Below are positions 1 to 6,805 of a stretch of 10,130 nucleotides of DNA, one piece after another. This stretch comes from JBNKHG01 sp050290225 (GTDB lineage: Bacteria > Pseudomonadota > Gammaproteobacteria > Pseudomonadales > Cellvibrionaceae): assembly GCA_050290225.1 (NCBI GenBank), contig JBNKHG010000022.1, positions 1 through 10,130 of the forward strand. Reading direction: 5' to 3'. The translations under genes and the position numbers were made by a program. Each line of letters opens with the position of its first letter. Positions within the stretch are counted from its first letter, which is position 1. The notes beneath the pieces are model-generated. The model was not told the DNA's origin and made no database searches. It was given only the letters and a program-made list of their open reading frames with translations.

Positions 1-1
1 C

Positions 2-355
2 ATCGCTATTGGCGGTTGCCTGCCCAAGGCGTTAGCGGCTGCCAAGGCTTTGGGGGAAGAGGGTATCTCCGTGGAAGTGGTCGACCCCCGAACTCTCGTG
101 CCCCTGGACACCGAAACCCTGGTGAAATCGGTTGCCAAAACTGGCCGCTGTGTCATCGTCGATAACGCCCACCGCACCGGTAGTGCCGCTTCCGAAATTG
201 CAGCGGTGATAGGCGAGGAAGCTTTCGAGAGCCTGAAAAAGCCGATCCAGCGAGTGACTACCCCCAATGTGCACATCCCCTTCAGCCCGGTGATGGAGAA
301 GCCTCTGTATCCCAACAAAGACACCATCATCGCCGCCGTGAAAAAGATTCTGTAA
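2..355 (+). CDS. 2-oxoacid dehydrogenase E1 component, beta subunit (C-terminal part, 5' truncated by window)
   Basis: The reading frame is open from the first bases and ends with TAA at 353-355, leaving 117 residues of the C-terminal domain; the start lies outside the window. The visible part matches the transketolase C-terminal domain of E1-beta proteins (pyruvate, branched-chain and acetoin dehydrogenase types): a segment EVVDPRTLVPLD, then TGRCVIVDNAHRTG, then a proline-rich stretch (TTPNVHIPFSPVMEKP) before a final helix. E1-beta pairs with E1-alpha to bind thiamine diphosphate, decarboxylate a 2-oxo acid (or cleave acetoin) and pass the acyl group to the lipoyl group of E2. The lipoyl and E2 genes follow directly, supporting the call; E1-alpha is probably upstream of the window. 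The substrate cannot be told from this domain. The TTG at 50 is internal, not a start. Confidence 0.93.
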   Translation: MAIGGCLPKALAAAKALGEEGISVEVVDPRTLVPLDTETLVKSVAKTGRCVIVDNAHRTGSAASEIAAVIGEEAFESLKKPIQRVTTPNVHIPFSPVMEKPLYPNKDTIIAAVKKIL

Positions 356-367
356 CGGAGAAAACAC

Positions 368-613
368 ATGAGCATCGAACTCAAAATACCCAAATCCGGC
401 ATGGGCATCACCGAAGGCACCATCGCCAAATGGCACAAAGTCGAAGGCGATGCGATTACCCAGGGTGAAATCCTCGTTGACATTGAAACCGCCAAAGCCG
501 TGGAAGAATTGGAGTCGCCAATAACAGGCACACTGGTCAAAATTCTTCTCCAGGAGGGTGACGAAGGCGAAGTGCAAACCACCATCGCCTTACTGGAGGA
601 AACTGCCGGATGA
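368..613 (+). CDS. Free-standing lipoyl-domain protein of a 2-oxoacid dehydrogenase complex
   Basis: This 81-residue protein is a single biotinyl/lipoyl domain, starting at ATG 368 behind the Shine-Dalgarno GGAG at 357-360 (7-nt spacer). It shows the N-terminal strand IELKIPKSGMGITEGTIAKW, the hairpin carrying the modified lysine in DIETAKAVEEL (K43, the expected lipoylation site, in the usual E-T/S-x-K-A context), and a closing ESPITGTLVKILLQEGD half. Its role would be to carry acyl and reducing groups between E1, E2 and E3. In most complexes this domain is the N-terminus of E2; here it is a separate gene. The stop overlaps the next start in ATGA (610-613), so translation is probably coupled to the E2 core gene. 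A biotin carrier is less likely because the lysine motif is not the M-K-M type. Confidence 0.92.
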   Translation: MSIELKIPKSGMGITEGTIAKWHKVEGDAITQGEILVDIETAKAVEELESPITGTLVKILLQEGDEGEVQTTIALLEETAG

Positions 614-1305
614 GTCAAGCAGAACCTTTTGACGTCGTCCCGCTGACACCGCTGCGCAAGGTCATTGCAGCGCGGATGACCGAGGCCAAACAATCCATCC
701 CGCACTTTCGGGTCAGCGTGGACATTGCCATGGATAACCTCCTGGCCTTGAGAAAAGATCATAATGCGGCGCACTCCGACCAGAAAATCTCCGTCAACGA
801 CCTGATCATCAAAGCCTGCGCCACCACCCTGATGGACTATCCGGCGGTCAATAGCCAATACGTGGACAACGCCATTCACCAATACCGGCAGGCTGACATC
901 TCCGTGGTCATGGCGGTGGAAGGCGGACTCTCCACCCCCGTCATCCGACAGGCCGACCAAAAAAGCGTGCGGGAGATCGCGGCCCAAGTGAAAGATTTTG
1001 CGGCGCGGGCAAAAGCGGGCCAGCTAAAAATGGACGACATCCTGGGTGGCTCCTTCAGCATCTCCAACCTGGGCATGTACAACATCGACCAGTTCGATGC
1101 CATTATCAACCCGCCGCAAACCGCGATTTTGGCCATCGGCAGCGCCAAACCCATGCCGGTCATCAACAACCATGAAATCGGCATGGCCACCGTCCTGAGA
1201 GCTACCTTGTCGCTGGATCACCGGGTATTGGATGGCGCGACTGGTGCGCAATTTCTCAACGCCTTGCGAGGCCAACTGGAAAACCCCGCAAGCCTAATTG
1301 AGTAA
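610..1305 (+). CDS. 2-oxoacid dehydrogenase E2 acyltransferase, catalytic domain only
   Basis: This 231-residue protein begins almost directly with the E2 core (TPLRKVIAARMTEAKQSIPHF from residue 13) and runs to the end of that fold. The core is the CAT-like acyltransferase that forms the oligomeric centre and moves the acyl group from lipoyl to CoA. Catalytic motif DHRVLDGA is at 203-210, with H204 and D208 as expected active-site residues; FSISNLGMYN is at 149-158. The Shine-Dalgarno GGAGGA at 595-600 lies in the upstream gene, and the start overlaps its stop by 4 nt. Usual E2 proteins of about 400 residues or more have lipoyl, E3/E1-binding and catalytic domains in one chain. Here the lipoyl part is a separate gene, and no roughly 35-residue peripheral-subunit-binding domain is seen in either protein. 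No frame disruption is visible, so the split looks stable rather than a recent mutation. Confidence 0.92.
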   Translation: MSQAEPFDVVPLTPLRKVIAARMTEAKQSIPHFRVSVDIAMDNLLALRKDHNAAHSDQKISVNDLIIKACATTLMDYPAVNSQYVDNAIHQYRQADISVVMAVEGGLSTPVIRQADQKSVREIAAQVKDFAARAKAGQLKMDDILGGSFSISNLGMYNIDQFDAIINPPQTAILAIGSAKPMPVINNHEIGMATVLRATLSLDHRVLDGATGAQFLNALRGQLENPASLIE

Positions 1306-1318
1306 AGAGAGGTATAAA

Positions 1319-2122
1319 GTGAAACCACTGAGTGAGCAGGTGGCTTTAGTAACAGGCAGCAGTCAGGGCTTAGGGCGCGGCATTGCCTTGGAACTGGCCA
1401 GGGCGGGAGCGAATCTGGCGATTACCCATCTCGATACGCCCGCCGATTATGACAAGGCGCAGCAGGTCGTTGCGGAAATTGACCGGCTCAATGTTTCCGC
1501 GATAGCTGTACCACTGGATGTCACCAGCCAAACGTCAGTGGACGCCTGTGTGCAACAAGTGCACAGCCACTTTGGTCGGGTCGATATTCTTGTTAATAAC
1601 GCGGGTGTCATGCAAAAGGGCAGTGGCATAGAAGAAACGGCACCAGCTGATTTTGAGCTTTGTCATCGGGTGAATGTTGAAGGTCTCTGGCGAGTCAGCC
1701 AGGCTGTGATTCCCCATTTTAGAGCGCAACAGACCGGTAAGATTGTCAACATCGCATCGGTTGCCGGGCGGGTAGGGGGTGCTGCCGTGCCTGCATATTC
1801 TGCTTCCAAAGCGGCGGTGATCAATTTAACGCAGTCAATGGCCAAAGCATTGGGTCCTGATAACATTAATGTGAATGCGGTCTGCCCCGGAATTATTTGG
1901 ACGCCGATGTGGGAATCGGTTGAAAGTCTGCTCAGCAAAACGGATGATCAGGAAAAAATAAACGAACAGGCTTCTTTCACCGAGGCAACAAAAAACATTC
2001 CCTTGAAGCGTCCGCAACATCAGGAAGACATTGGCCATGCCGTGGTTTTCCTGTGCTCTGATCAAGCAAAAAACATCACCGGTCAATCGCTCAATATCGA
2101 TGGCGGTCTTTTTATGAGCTAA
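1319..2122 (+). CDS. SDR family oxidoreductase (classical), first of two
   Basis: A 267-residue classical short-chain dehydrogenase/reductase, which moves hydride between NAD(P) and an alcohol or ketone. With GTG 1319 as start, the cofactor motif TGSSQGLG is at 12-19, NNAG at 93-96, the structural Asn at N119, and the catalytic Ser-Tyr-Lys at S147, Y160 and K164 (AYSASK); the usual C-terminal NITGQSLNIDGG is also present. The GTG is preferred because AGAGAGG at 1306-1312 sits 6 nt before it, whereas a TTG at 1298 in the same frame overlaps the E2 gene and has no site. There is no clear Asp at the end of the second beta strand (LAITHLD), so NAD versus NADP use is undecided. It follows the E2 gene by 13 nt and is probably in the same operon. 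The substrate is unknown; a 3-hydroxyacyl, diol or sugar alcohol is possible. Confidence 0.93.
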   Translation: MKPLSEQVALVTGSSQGLGRGIALELARAGANLAITHLDTPADYDKAQQVVAEIDRLNVSAIAVPLDVTSQTSVDACVQQVHSHFGRVDILVNNAGVMQKGSGIEETAPADFELCHRVNVEGLWRVSQAVIPHFRAQQTGKIVNIASVAGRVGGAAVPAYSASKAAVINLTQSMAKALGPDNINVNAVCPGIIWTPMWESVESLLSKTDDQEKINEQASFTEATKNIPLKRPQHQEDIGHAVVFLCSDQAKNITGQSLNIDGGLFMS

Positions 2123-2163
2123 TACAAGTTAGTTTGTCAATCAATTATGCACAGGAAACAGTT

Positions 2164-3042
2164 ATGCCAAATCTCTCACTCTTTGATTTAACAGGAAAAA
2201 AAGCCCTGGTTACCGGCGGTGCCATGGGGATAGGCCGGGCCTGTGCAACAGCGCTGGCCATGGGCGGAGCCGACGTTGCCATTGTCGATTTCAACGAAAA
2301 AGCGGGGAAAAAGACCGCTGAAGGCCTTCGGGCGAGGGGCGTCGATGCATTTTTTGTCCCGGCTGATGTCGCCGATAAGGAACAGGTTCAAGCGATGACG
2401 GCAGCAGTGGTCGAGCGCTTCGGCCGTCTCGATATCGCCGTCAACAATGCGGGTATCGGAATTCCTGGTAAGGACGAAACCTGCGCGAAGGAAGATTGGG
2501 ACAAGGTAATAGGTGTGAATCTTACCGGCTTATGGTTGTGTGCACAGGCGCAGGCACAGCAGATGATTCGGCAGCAGCGAACTGAGGGAAAAATTATCAA
2601 TATGGCATCCATGGCGGGTCATATTTCCATTCCCGGTAGTAGTGGTGCTTACGATGCGTCCAAGGCCGGTGTAGTGCATCTGACTCGAACACTGGCTGCA
2701 CAATGGGGACGCTTTAACATCAACGTGAACAGCATCAGTCCCAGCCATGTGATGACGCCTCTGTTTTCCTCCGTATCGGAGGAGGGGCGGCAACGCATTC
2801 GCGAGATTACGCCAATGGGCCATATACAGCGTCCGGAGGATTTATACGGACCGGTATTGTTTCTGGCTTCAGCCGCGTCGGATTATGTGACGGGACATGA
2901 TTTGCTGGTCGATGGCGGACATACCTTAAGTACCTGGATGACACCGCTCCAGCGGGCCGTGCCGCCAAGGATAAGTCCCGAAGAAGAGGTTGCCCACATG
3001 AAGCAGGATTTTGATGTGTTGGGAATTTCTTATGGTAAATAG
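2164..3042 (+). CDS. SDR family oxidoreductase (classical), second of two
   Basis: A 292-residue classical SDR, clearly different in sequence from the preceding one. It has TGGAMGIG at 17-24, an acidic residue after the second strand (VDF, D42; usually an NAD preference), NNAG at 94-97, N119, and the catalytic S149, Y163 and K167 (AYDASK). The C-terminus extends about 40 residues past the usual VDGG end (WMTPLQRAVPPRISPEEE...), which is longer than typical 250-residue members and resembles sugar- or polyol-oxidising SDR groups. ATG 2164 is chosen because AGGAAA (2153-2158) lies 5 nt before it; a TTG at 2134 in the same frame has no such site. The gene follows the first SDR by 41 nt. Two neighbouring SDRs next to an oxo-acid dehydrogenase suggest successive oxidations of one substrate, or two stereoisomers; this is inference. 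Confidence 0.93.
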   Translation: MPNLSLFDLTGKKALVTGGAMGIGRACATALAMGGADVAIVDFNEKAGKKTAEGLRARGVDAFFVPADVADKEQVQAMTAAVVERFGRLDIAVNNAGIGIPGKDETCAKEDWDKVIGVNLTGLWLCAQAQAQQMIRQQRTEGKIINMASMAGHISIPGSSGAYDASKAGVVHLTRTLAAQWGRFNINVNSISPSHVMTPLFSSVSEEGRQRIREITPMGHIQRPEDLYGPVLFLASAASDYVTGHDLLVDGGHTLSTWMTPLQRAVPPRISPEEEVAHMKQDFDVLGISYGK

Positions 3043-3257
3043 GATTTTCAGGTTTGGTGAACGAAAGTTTTTCATTTGCCATAGATAAAGTACTGAAACA
3101 TTGTAAATTGATCTTTTCTGTTAGCACAATACCTTTGCTACACCGTGTCCATTCCTGCTAATTCTCCTGACCATCCCCACCATGGAATAACGATGGAAAA
3201 TCCCCGATTCTTCAATCCTCTAACCAACCGATACACCGCCAATAAAGAGGTTTGGAG
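3043..3257. other. Intergenic gap between SDR and acyl-CoA ligase
   Basis: This 215-bp stretch is AT-rich in its first 100 bases and carries no gene with a recognisable product. I see no clear terminator hairpin and no promoter with good -35 and -10 boxes. A weak candidate is TTGCCA near 3076 followed 17 nt later by CATTGT. A short open frame across 3145-3420 runs into the ligase in another frame and is not credible. Confidence 0.5.
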
Positions 3258-4997
3258 ATGCCGGATCCGGATTTGTTATTGCTTGAAAAGGACTTCCTCT
3301 CCCAGGGAAAAACCGTTCTCGAAAAACTCGACCACTGGGTTGCATGCAAAGGTGATAGCCCCTGCGTGTATTACGGCGAGGATGACCGGCTTTTTACCTA
3401 TCGGGAGTTTGACCGGCTGACCAACCAACTCGCCAACGGCTTGGCGCGGTTGGGCGTTGGCAAGGGTGACCGGATTTCCATTCTGTCCAAAAACAACCTG
3501 GTCACCACCTTGGCGATGTTCGCCAGTTGGAAACTAGGCGCCGTTTATTGCCCCATCAATAACCGTTACAAGGGCGATCTCCTCACCTACATTCTGAACG
3601 ATACCGACCCGAAAGCCCTGTTGGTGGATCAGGGGTTTATTGCTGACCTCAACACCGTGAAGCCGCAACTCAACCGGCTACCTCGAATTGTTGTTCACAC
3701 GCCCAAGCCGGGTGATCACGACTTCGATGATGCAATTGCCGCTCAACCTGACCAAGGGTTCGATGCCCTGACCCTGGATGCACTGCTGGATGCACCCGAT
3801 TCCGCGCCTGGCATTTCGGTGGAGGAAACCGATCTGGCCAATATCATCTACACCTCCGGCACCACCGGTAATCCCAAAGGCGTGGTGCACAACCACCGCT
3901 GGATGCACAACTACATTTACACCAGTCTGAAACTGCATCATCCCGACGATGTGCTCTACAGCGATCTGCCCATGTACCACGTGGGCGGTGCCTGTTTCAA
4001 CGTGGTGCGCGCTGTCTGGGCCGGCTGCAAGCTGGCGTTGTGGGATCGGTTCAGCCCCAATCACTTTTGGGAGCGCATGCGCCTCAGCGGCGTGACACAT
4101 GTCACGTTGATGGATGTGATGATTGACTGGCTGATGAAAGCCCCGCCGAGTGACCGTGACCGTGAACACGCGTTGAAAGTGGCATCGATGAATCCTTTGC
4201 CGGCCAATCACAATGAAATCGCCCGACGCTTCGGTATCGATTTTGTCGGGGCGGGTTATGGTTCCACCGAACTGGGAGTCGGGTTTGGTGCGTTGATCGA
4301 TGAGTTGGGCGATGAGTTCCCCAAAAGTCCAGAGTGGCAAAAGGGCTACAGCCGGGCAGAAATGCGCACACTGTTTATTGAGGCCGGAGACTCCTCCAAG
4401 GCGTTGATCGGTGGTCAACAGCCGCTACGCAAAGGGGTGATGGGGCTGCCCAACCCGCTGGTGGATGTAAAAGTGGTGGATGACGACGGCAATCCTGTTC
4501 CACCAAATGTGCCCGGCCACGCCGCCTTCCGCCACAAACTACCAAATATGCTGTTCTTGGAGTATTTCAATAAGCCGGAAGCTACCGCCGAGGCGGTGCG
4601 GGACGGCTGGTACTATCCCTCCGACTTGATCAGTTACGACGAAGACGGCCTGTATTATTTCGAGGACCGCAAACAGGGCTTTATCCGGGTACGGGGCGAA
4701 AACCTGTCGGCGGTGACGGTGGAGCACCAACTGCAAAGGCACTCTGCGATCCAGCGTAGCGCTGTGATCGCAGTGCCGGCCGCAGAGGGCAACGAACACG
4801 ATATCGCGGCCTTTGTCATACTCAATAATGGCGAGGATCTGACGGAAGACGCACTGCACGCCTGGGCCGAGGCGGAACTGCCCAAGTTTATGCGGCCCCG
4901 GTATTTCCGCTTTGTGGAAGAGTTGCCGGTGACTCCAACCTTCAAAGTGGAGAAGTACAAGCTTAAGGACTTGTTATCGGCGGAGTTGGGTTTATAG
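3258..4997 (+). CDS. Acyl-CoA ligase, ANL (AMP-binding) family, CaiC-like
   Basis: A 579-residue adenylate-forming enzyme that would activate a carboxylic acid with ATP to an acyl-AMP and then make the CoA thioester. Motifs in order: A3 P-loop YTSGTTGNPKGV at 198-209; A5 GYGSTE at 333-338; an A7 position reading YYPSD (D456) instead of the common TGD; the A8 hinge DRKQGFIRVRGEN at 470-482; and a C-terminal lysine motif TPTFKVEK at 559-566, where K563 is the likely catalytic lysine and F562 replaces the usual glycine. Overall the C-terminal part recalls crotonobetaine/carnitine-CoA ligases (CaiC group) rather than long-chain fatty acid ligases; the substrate is unknown. ATG 3258 is chosen because AAAGAGG (3244-3250) lies 7 nt before it; a TTG two codons upstream is less likely. 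It follows the SDR by a 215-bp gap, so it may have its own promoter. Its stop codon overlaps that of the convergent ATPase gene. Confidence 0.93.
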   Translation: MPDPDLLLLEKDFLSQGKTVLEKLDHWVACKGDSPCVYYGEDDRLFTYREFDRLTNQLANGLARLGVGKGDRISILSKNNLVTTLAMFASWKLGAVYCPINNRYKGDLLTYILNDTDPKALLVDQGFIADLNTVKPQLNRLPRIVVHTPKPGDHDFDDAIAAQPDQGFDALTLDALLDAPDSAPGISVEETDLANIIYTSGTTGNPKGVVHNHRWMHNYIYTSLKLHHPDDVLYSDLPMYHVGGACFNVVRAVWAGCKLALWDRFSPNHFWERMRLSGVTHVTLMDVMIDWLMKAPPSDRDREHALKVASMNPLPANHNEIARRFGIDFVGAGYGSTELGVGFGALIDELGDEFPKSPEWQKGYSRAEMRTLFIEAGDSSKALIGGQQPLRKGVMGLPNPLVDVKVVDDDGNPVPPNVPGHAAFRHKLPNMLFLEYFNKPEATAEAVRDGWYYPSDLISYDEDGLYYFEDRKQGFIRVRGENLSAVTVEHQLQRHSAIQRSAVIAVPAAEGNEHDIAAFVILNNGEDLTEDALHAWAEAELPKFMRPRYFRFVEELPVTPTFKVEKYKLKDLLSAELGL

Positions 4998-6176
4998 CCC
5001 ATCGAACCCGGTCAGCTCTTGCATCAGTTCATCGAGTGGAACGGTTTCAACGGTGTCCCCTTGTCGGAAACGGTGTTTGCCGGGGTAGACCACCAGTTGC
5101 CGTTCTACGTTGAGGTCTTCACAACCGTGGTGAAATCCTCTGGAGGGTTGTGGCTTGTTGGCGGCGCGTTTTATTTCGATGGCCCAGCGCCGGTCGGGGC
5201 TGAACTCAAGGACCAGATCGATTTCGGCACCCCGCGCTGTTCGGTAGAAAAACGGCTGCACCCAATCCGGCGTGACGGCCAGCAGGTTTTCGATGACAAA
5301 CCCCTCCCAACTGGCTCCGGCCACGGGATGGCTGAGTACCTCTTCGAGTGTCGTCAAGCCGAGCAGGCTGTGAACGATACCGCTGTCGCGAAGATAGGTT
5401 TTGGGGGAGCGCACCAGGCGTTTTTTGACGTTGCCATACCAGGGTTGCAGGCGCCGTACCAGCAGCAAATCGACAAGGAGGTCAAGGTAACGGTTGAGTG
5501 TACGGGTGTCGATGGTCAGTGCCGTTGCCAGCTTGGATGCATTGAGCAGGTTGCCTTGGTTGTGCGCGAGCATCGTCCAGAAGCGCCTGAGCGTCTCTCC
5601 CGGAACCCTTGAATCGAATTGGGGGATATCCCTTTCCAGGTAAGACCGGACGAAATCCCGTCGCCAGGTCATACTGGCCCTGTCAGATGTTGCGAGAAAG
5701 GCGTTGGGAAACCCGCCGCGAACCCAGAGCTTATCCCGGGCTTCGGGTTGGGTGCTGGCTGCTTCCAGAAGGTTCAGCGGTCCGAGTTCCCGATAGGCGA
5801 TGCGCCCGGCCAGGGTTTCGGAGGTCTGCCGAAGCAGATCGATGGAGGCGGCACCGAGAAACAGGAATTTCCCGGTGCCGTGGCCCTCGCGGCGGTAGGC
5901 GTCGATCAAGCCGCGAATGGGTTCAAAGAGACCAGGGATGCGCTGGATTTCATCGAGAATGACGAGTTTGTCCGAATAACGGGAAAGTATCTCCCGCGGG
6001 TTGCTGAGAACCGCGGCGTCTTCCGGGTTTTCCAGATCGAAATAGATCGATTCACGGGTGCCAGCGATTTGGTGGGCAAGGGTGGTTTTGCCCACTTGCC
6101 GGGGGCCCAATAGCGCAACCGAGGCCTGCTCGGTAAGCAACAGCTCGATTGTTTGTTGGAGGTCACGTCTTATCAT
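4992..6176 (-). CDS. AAA family ATPase with DUF4143 C-terminal domain (first copy)
   Basis: A 394-residue protein of the COG1373-type ATPase family; the cellular role of this family is not established. The N-terminal P-loop NTPase has Walker A GPRQVGKT at 24-31, the YFDLENP motif at 45-51, Walker B LVILDE at 71-76 and the conserved TLAGR (R125). The sensor-1 region reads FLGAAS instead of the usual LTGSA. A winged-helix-like middle follows (about 200-260, with YLRDSG at 261-266). The DUF4143 end carries a PD-(D/E)XK-like pattern: AEIDLVLE (E318, D320) and AIEIK (E334, K336). ATG 6176 fits the family N-terminus, but no Shine-Dalgarno site precedes it; the putative -10 box is only 8 nt upstream, suggesting a leaderless or nearly leaderless mRNA. 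It lies 16 nt after the truncated toxin gene, and its stop interlocks with the ligase stop. Confidence 0.92.
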   Translation of the reverse strand: MIRRDLQQTIELLLTEQASVALLGPRQVGKTTLAHQIAGTRESIYFDLENPEDAAVLSNPREILSRYSDKLVILDEIQRIPGLFEPIRGLIDAYRREGHGTGKFLFLGAASIDLLRQTSETLAGRIAYRELGPLNLLEAASTQPEARDKLWVRGGFPNAFLATSDRASMTWRRDFVRSYLERDIPQFDSRVPGETLRRFWTMLAHNQGNLLNASKLATALTIDTRTLNRYLDLLVDLLLVRRLQPWYGNVKKRLVRSPKTYLRDSGIVHSLLGLTTLEEVLSHPVAGASWEGFVIENLLAVTPDWVQPFFYRTARGAEIDLVLEFSPDRRWAIEIKRAANKPQPSRGFHHGCEDLNVERQLVVYPGKHRFRQGDTVETVPLDELMQELTGFDGL

Positions 6177-6222
6177 TGTTGTATTTTATACATTATGACG
6201 ATAAAAATACAACATTGTATTT
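6177..6222 (-). promoter_or_regulatory. Promoter with palindromic operator before the first DUF4143 gene
   Basis: On the minus strand a -35 box TTGTAT (6212-6207) and a -10 box TATAAA (6190-6185) are separated by 16 nt and end 8 nt before the ATG. The -35 lies inside a perfect dyad AAATACAACATTGTATTT (6205-6222; 8-bp arms, 2-nt centre). The -10 lies in a third half-site, so that 6177-6187 and 6204-6214 form an 11-bp inverted repeat (TGTTGTATTTT / AAAATACAACA). Three TTGTATTT half-sites over one promoter suggest a repressor operator. Boxes and repeats are read directly; function is inference. Confidence 0.6.
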
Positions 6223-6393
6223 AGGTGGTGTCTGCATTCGGCACCCGCCAGCAAACAGTGTCTCAATGGCTTCACTTTGGTGTTCGGCAACCGTTTTCAG
6301 TACTTGTACGGAATACCAATCTTTTTCCACAAAAGCAGGGTCTACGCCCAGCTCAGCAGCAATCTCATCGACGACTTCGGAATCAAGAGACAT
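6193..6393 (-). pseudogene. Truncated AbiEii-type nucleotidyltransferase toxin (N-terminal remnant)
   Basis: The 66-codon frame starts at ATG 6393 inside the end of the antitoxin gene (11-nt overlap), as is common for AbiEi/AbiEii pairs. Residues 1-50 match the start of AbiEii/DUF1814 toxins: ELGVDPAFVEKDWYSVQVLKTVA (about 14-36) and then LFAGG (46-50), which leads into the nucleotidyltransferase active-site segment in intact members (usually about 300 residues). Here the homology stops right after GG, near 6244, and 16 unrelated residues follow before the stop at 6193. The catalytic aspartates would lie beyond the break, so the product should be inactive. The DUF4143 gene and its operator occupy the place where the rest of the toxin would be, so insertion with deletion is the likely cause. 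Confidence 0.72.
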
Positions 6394-6796
6394 ACTGATA
6401 CTTTATAGACTTACCGTCATATGCCATTTTGCGTGATACCCGCCCCTTGACGGCAATCACCCGCCCCGTCGGCACCTGGGTGGTCTGGCCACTGTTGTAC
6501 CGTTCCAGATCCTTGGCGGGCACCACCTTGACGTTCAGTTTCTCGCGGAGGGCTTCCGTAGCCAGTTCAGGCAAAGGCTTGATGGGTATCAGCTTTCCGG
6601 TCAAGGACGAACGCTTGGCTTTGGCATACAGGCCCTGGCCAAATTTGATCAGAGTCTCATCGCTCACCAACTGTCTCAACACCCGGCCCACCTGATCACG
6701 ATCCGACAGGTCAAAGAAATCCCCAGGGGTGAACACCGCTCCCTTACTGCGGCTAATCCGGTATTTTATCTTGCTTTTCAGTGAGTTAAGCGCCAT
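6383..6796 (-). CDS. DUF6088 / AbiEi-type antitoxin
   Basis: A 137-residue protein resembling DUF6088 proteins, the antitoxin partners of AbiEii nucleotidyltransferase toxins (type IV toxin-antitoxin). The N-terminal third looks like a winged helix (VFTPGDFFDLSDRDQVGRVL at 21-40, then LIKFGQGLYAKAK at 49-61, the usual wing motif), which would bind its own promoter. The remainder (about 70-137, with VVPAKDLERYNSGQTTQVPTG) is the part expected to counteract the toxin. ATG 6796 is chosen because GAGG (6806-6803) lies 6 nt before it; an ATG at 6811 in the same frame is also possible and would add five residues. The downstream toxin is truncated, so this appears to be an orphan antitoxin that has kept an intact frame. 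Confidence 0.82.
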   Translation of the reverse strand: MALNSLKSKIKYRISRSKGAVFTPGDFFDLSDRDQVGRVLRQLVSDETLIKFGQGLYAKAKRSSLTGKLIPIKPLPELATEALREKLNVKVVPAKDLERYNSGQTTQVPTGRVIAVKGRVSRKMAYDGKSIKYQYVS

Positions 6797-6805
6797 GGCC
6801 AACCT

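Noticed and set aside
32..577. Minus-strand open frame of 181 codons opposite E1-beta and the lipoyl gene
   Set aside because: It lies opposite two clearly recognisable genes, has a low-complexity Phe/Gly/His-rich composition typical of antisense frames, and matches no family I know.
1298..1318. TTG start giving the first SDR seven extra residues
   Set aside because: GTG 1319 has a Shine-Dalgarno site at the right distance and gives a normal SDR N-terminus; the TTG lies inside the E2 gene.
3145..3420. Plus-strand open frame of 91 codons before the ligase
   Set aside because: It overlaps the ligase in another frame, has no Shine-Dalgarno site and shows no family resemblance.
3678..4418. Minus-strand open frame of 246 codons inside the acyl-CoA ligase gene
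   Set aside because: The plus strand holds all ANL motifs without interruption; the antisense protein is His/Gln/Val-rich with no motif.
5019..6113. Plus-strand open frames of 197 and 164 codons opposite the first DUF4143 gene
   Set aside because: They are antisense shadows of a gene with intact Walker A, Walker B and nuclease-like motifs.
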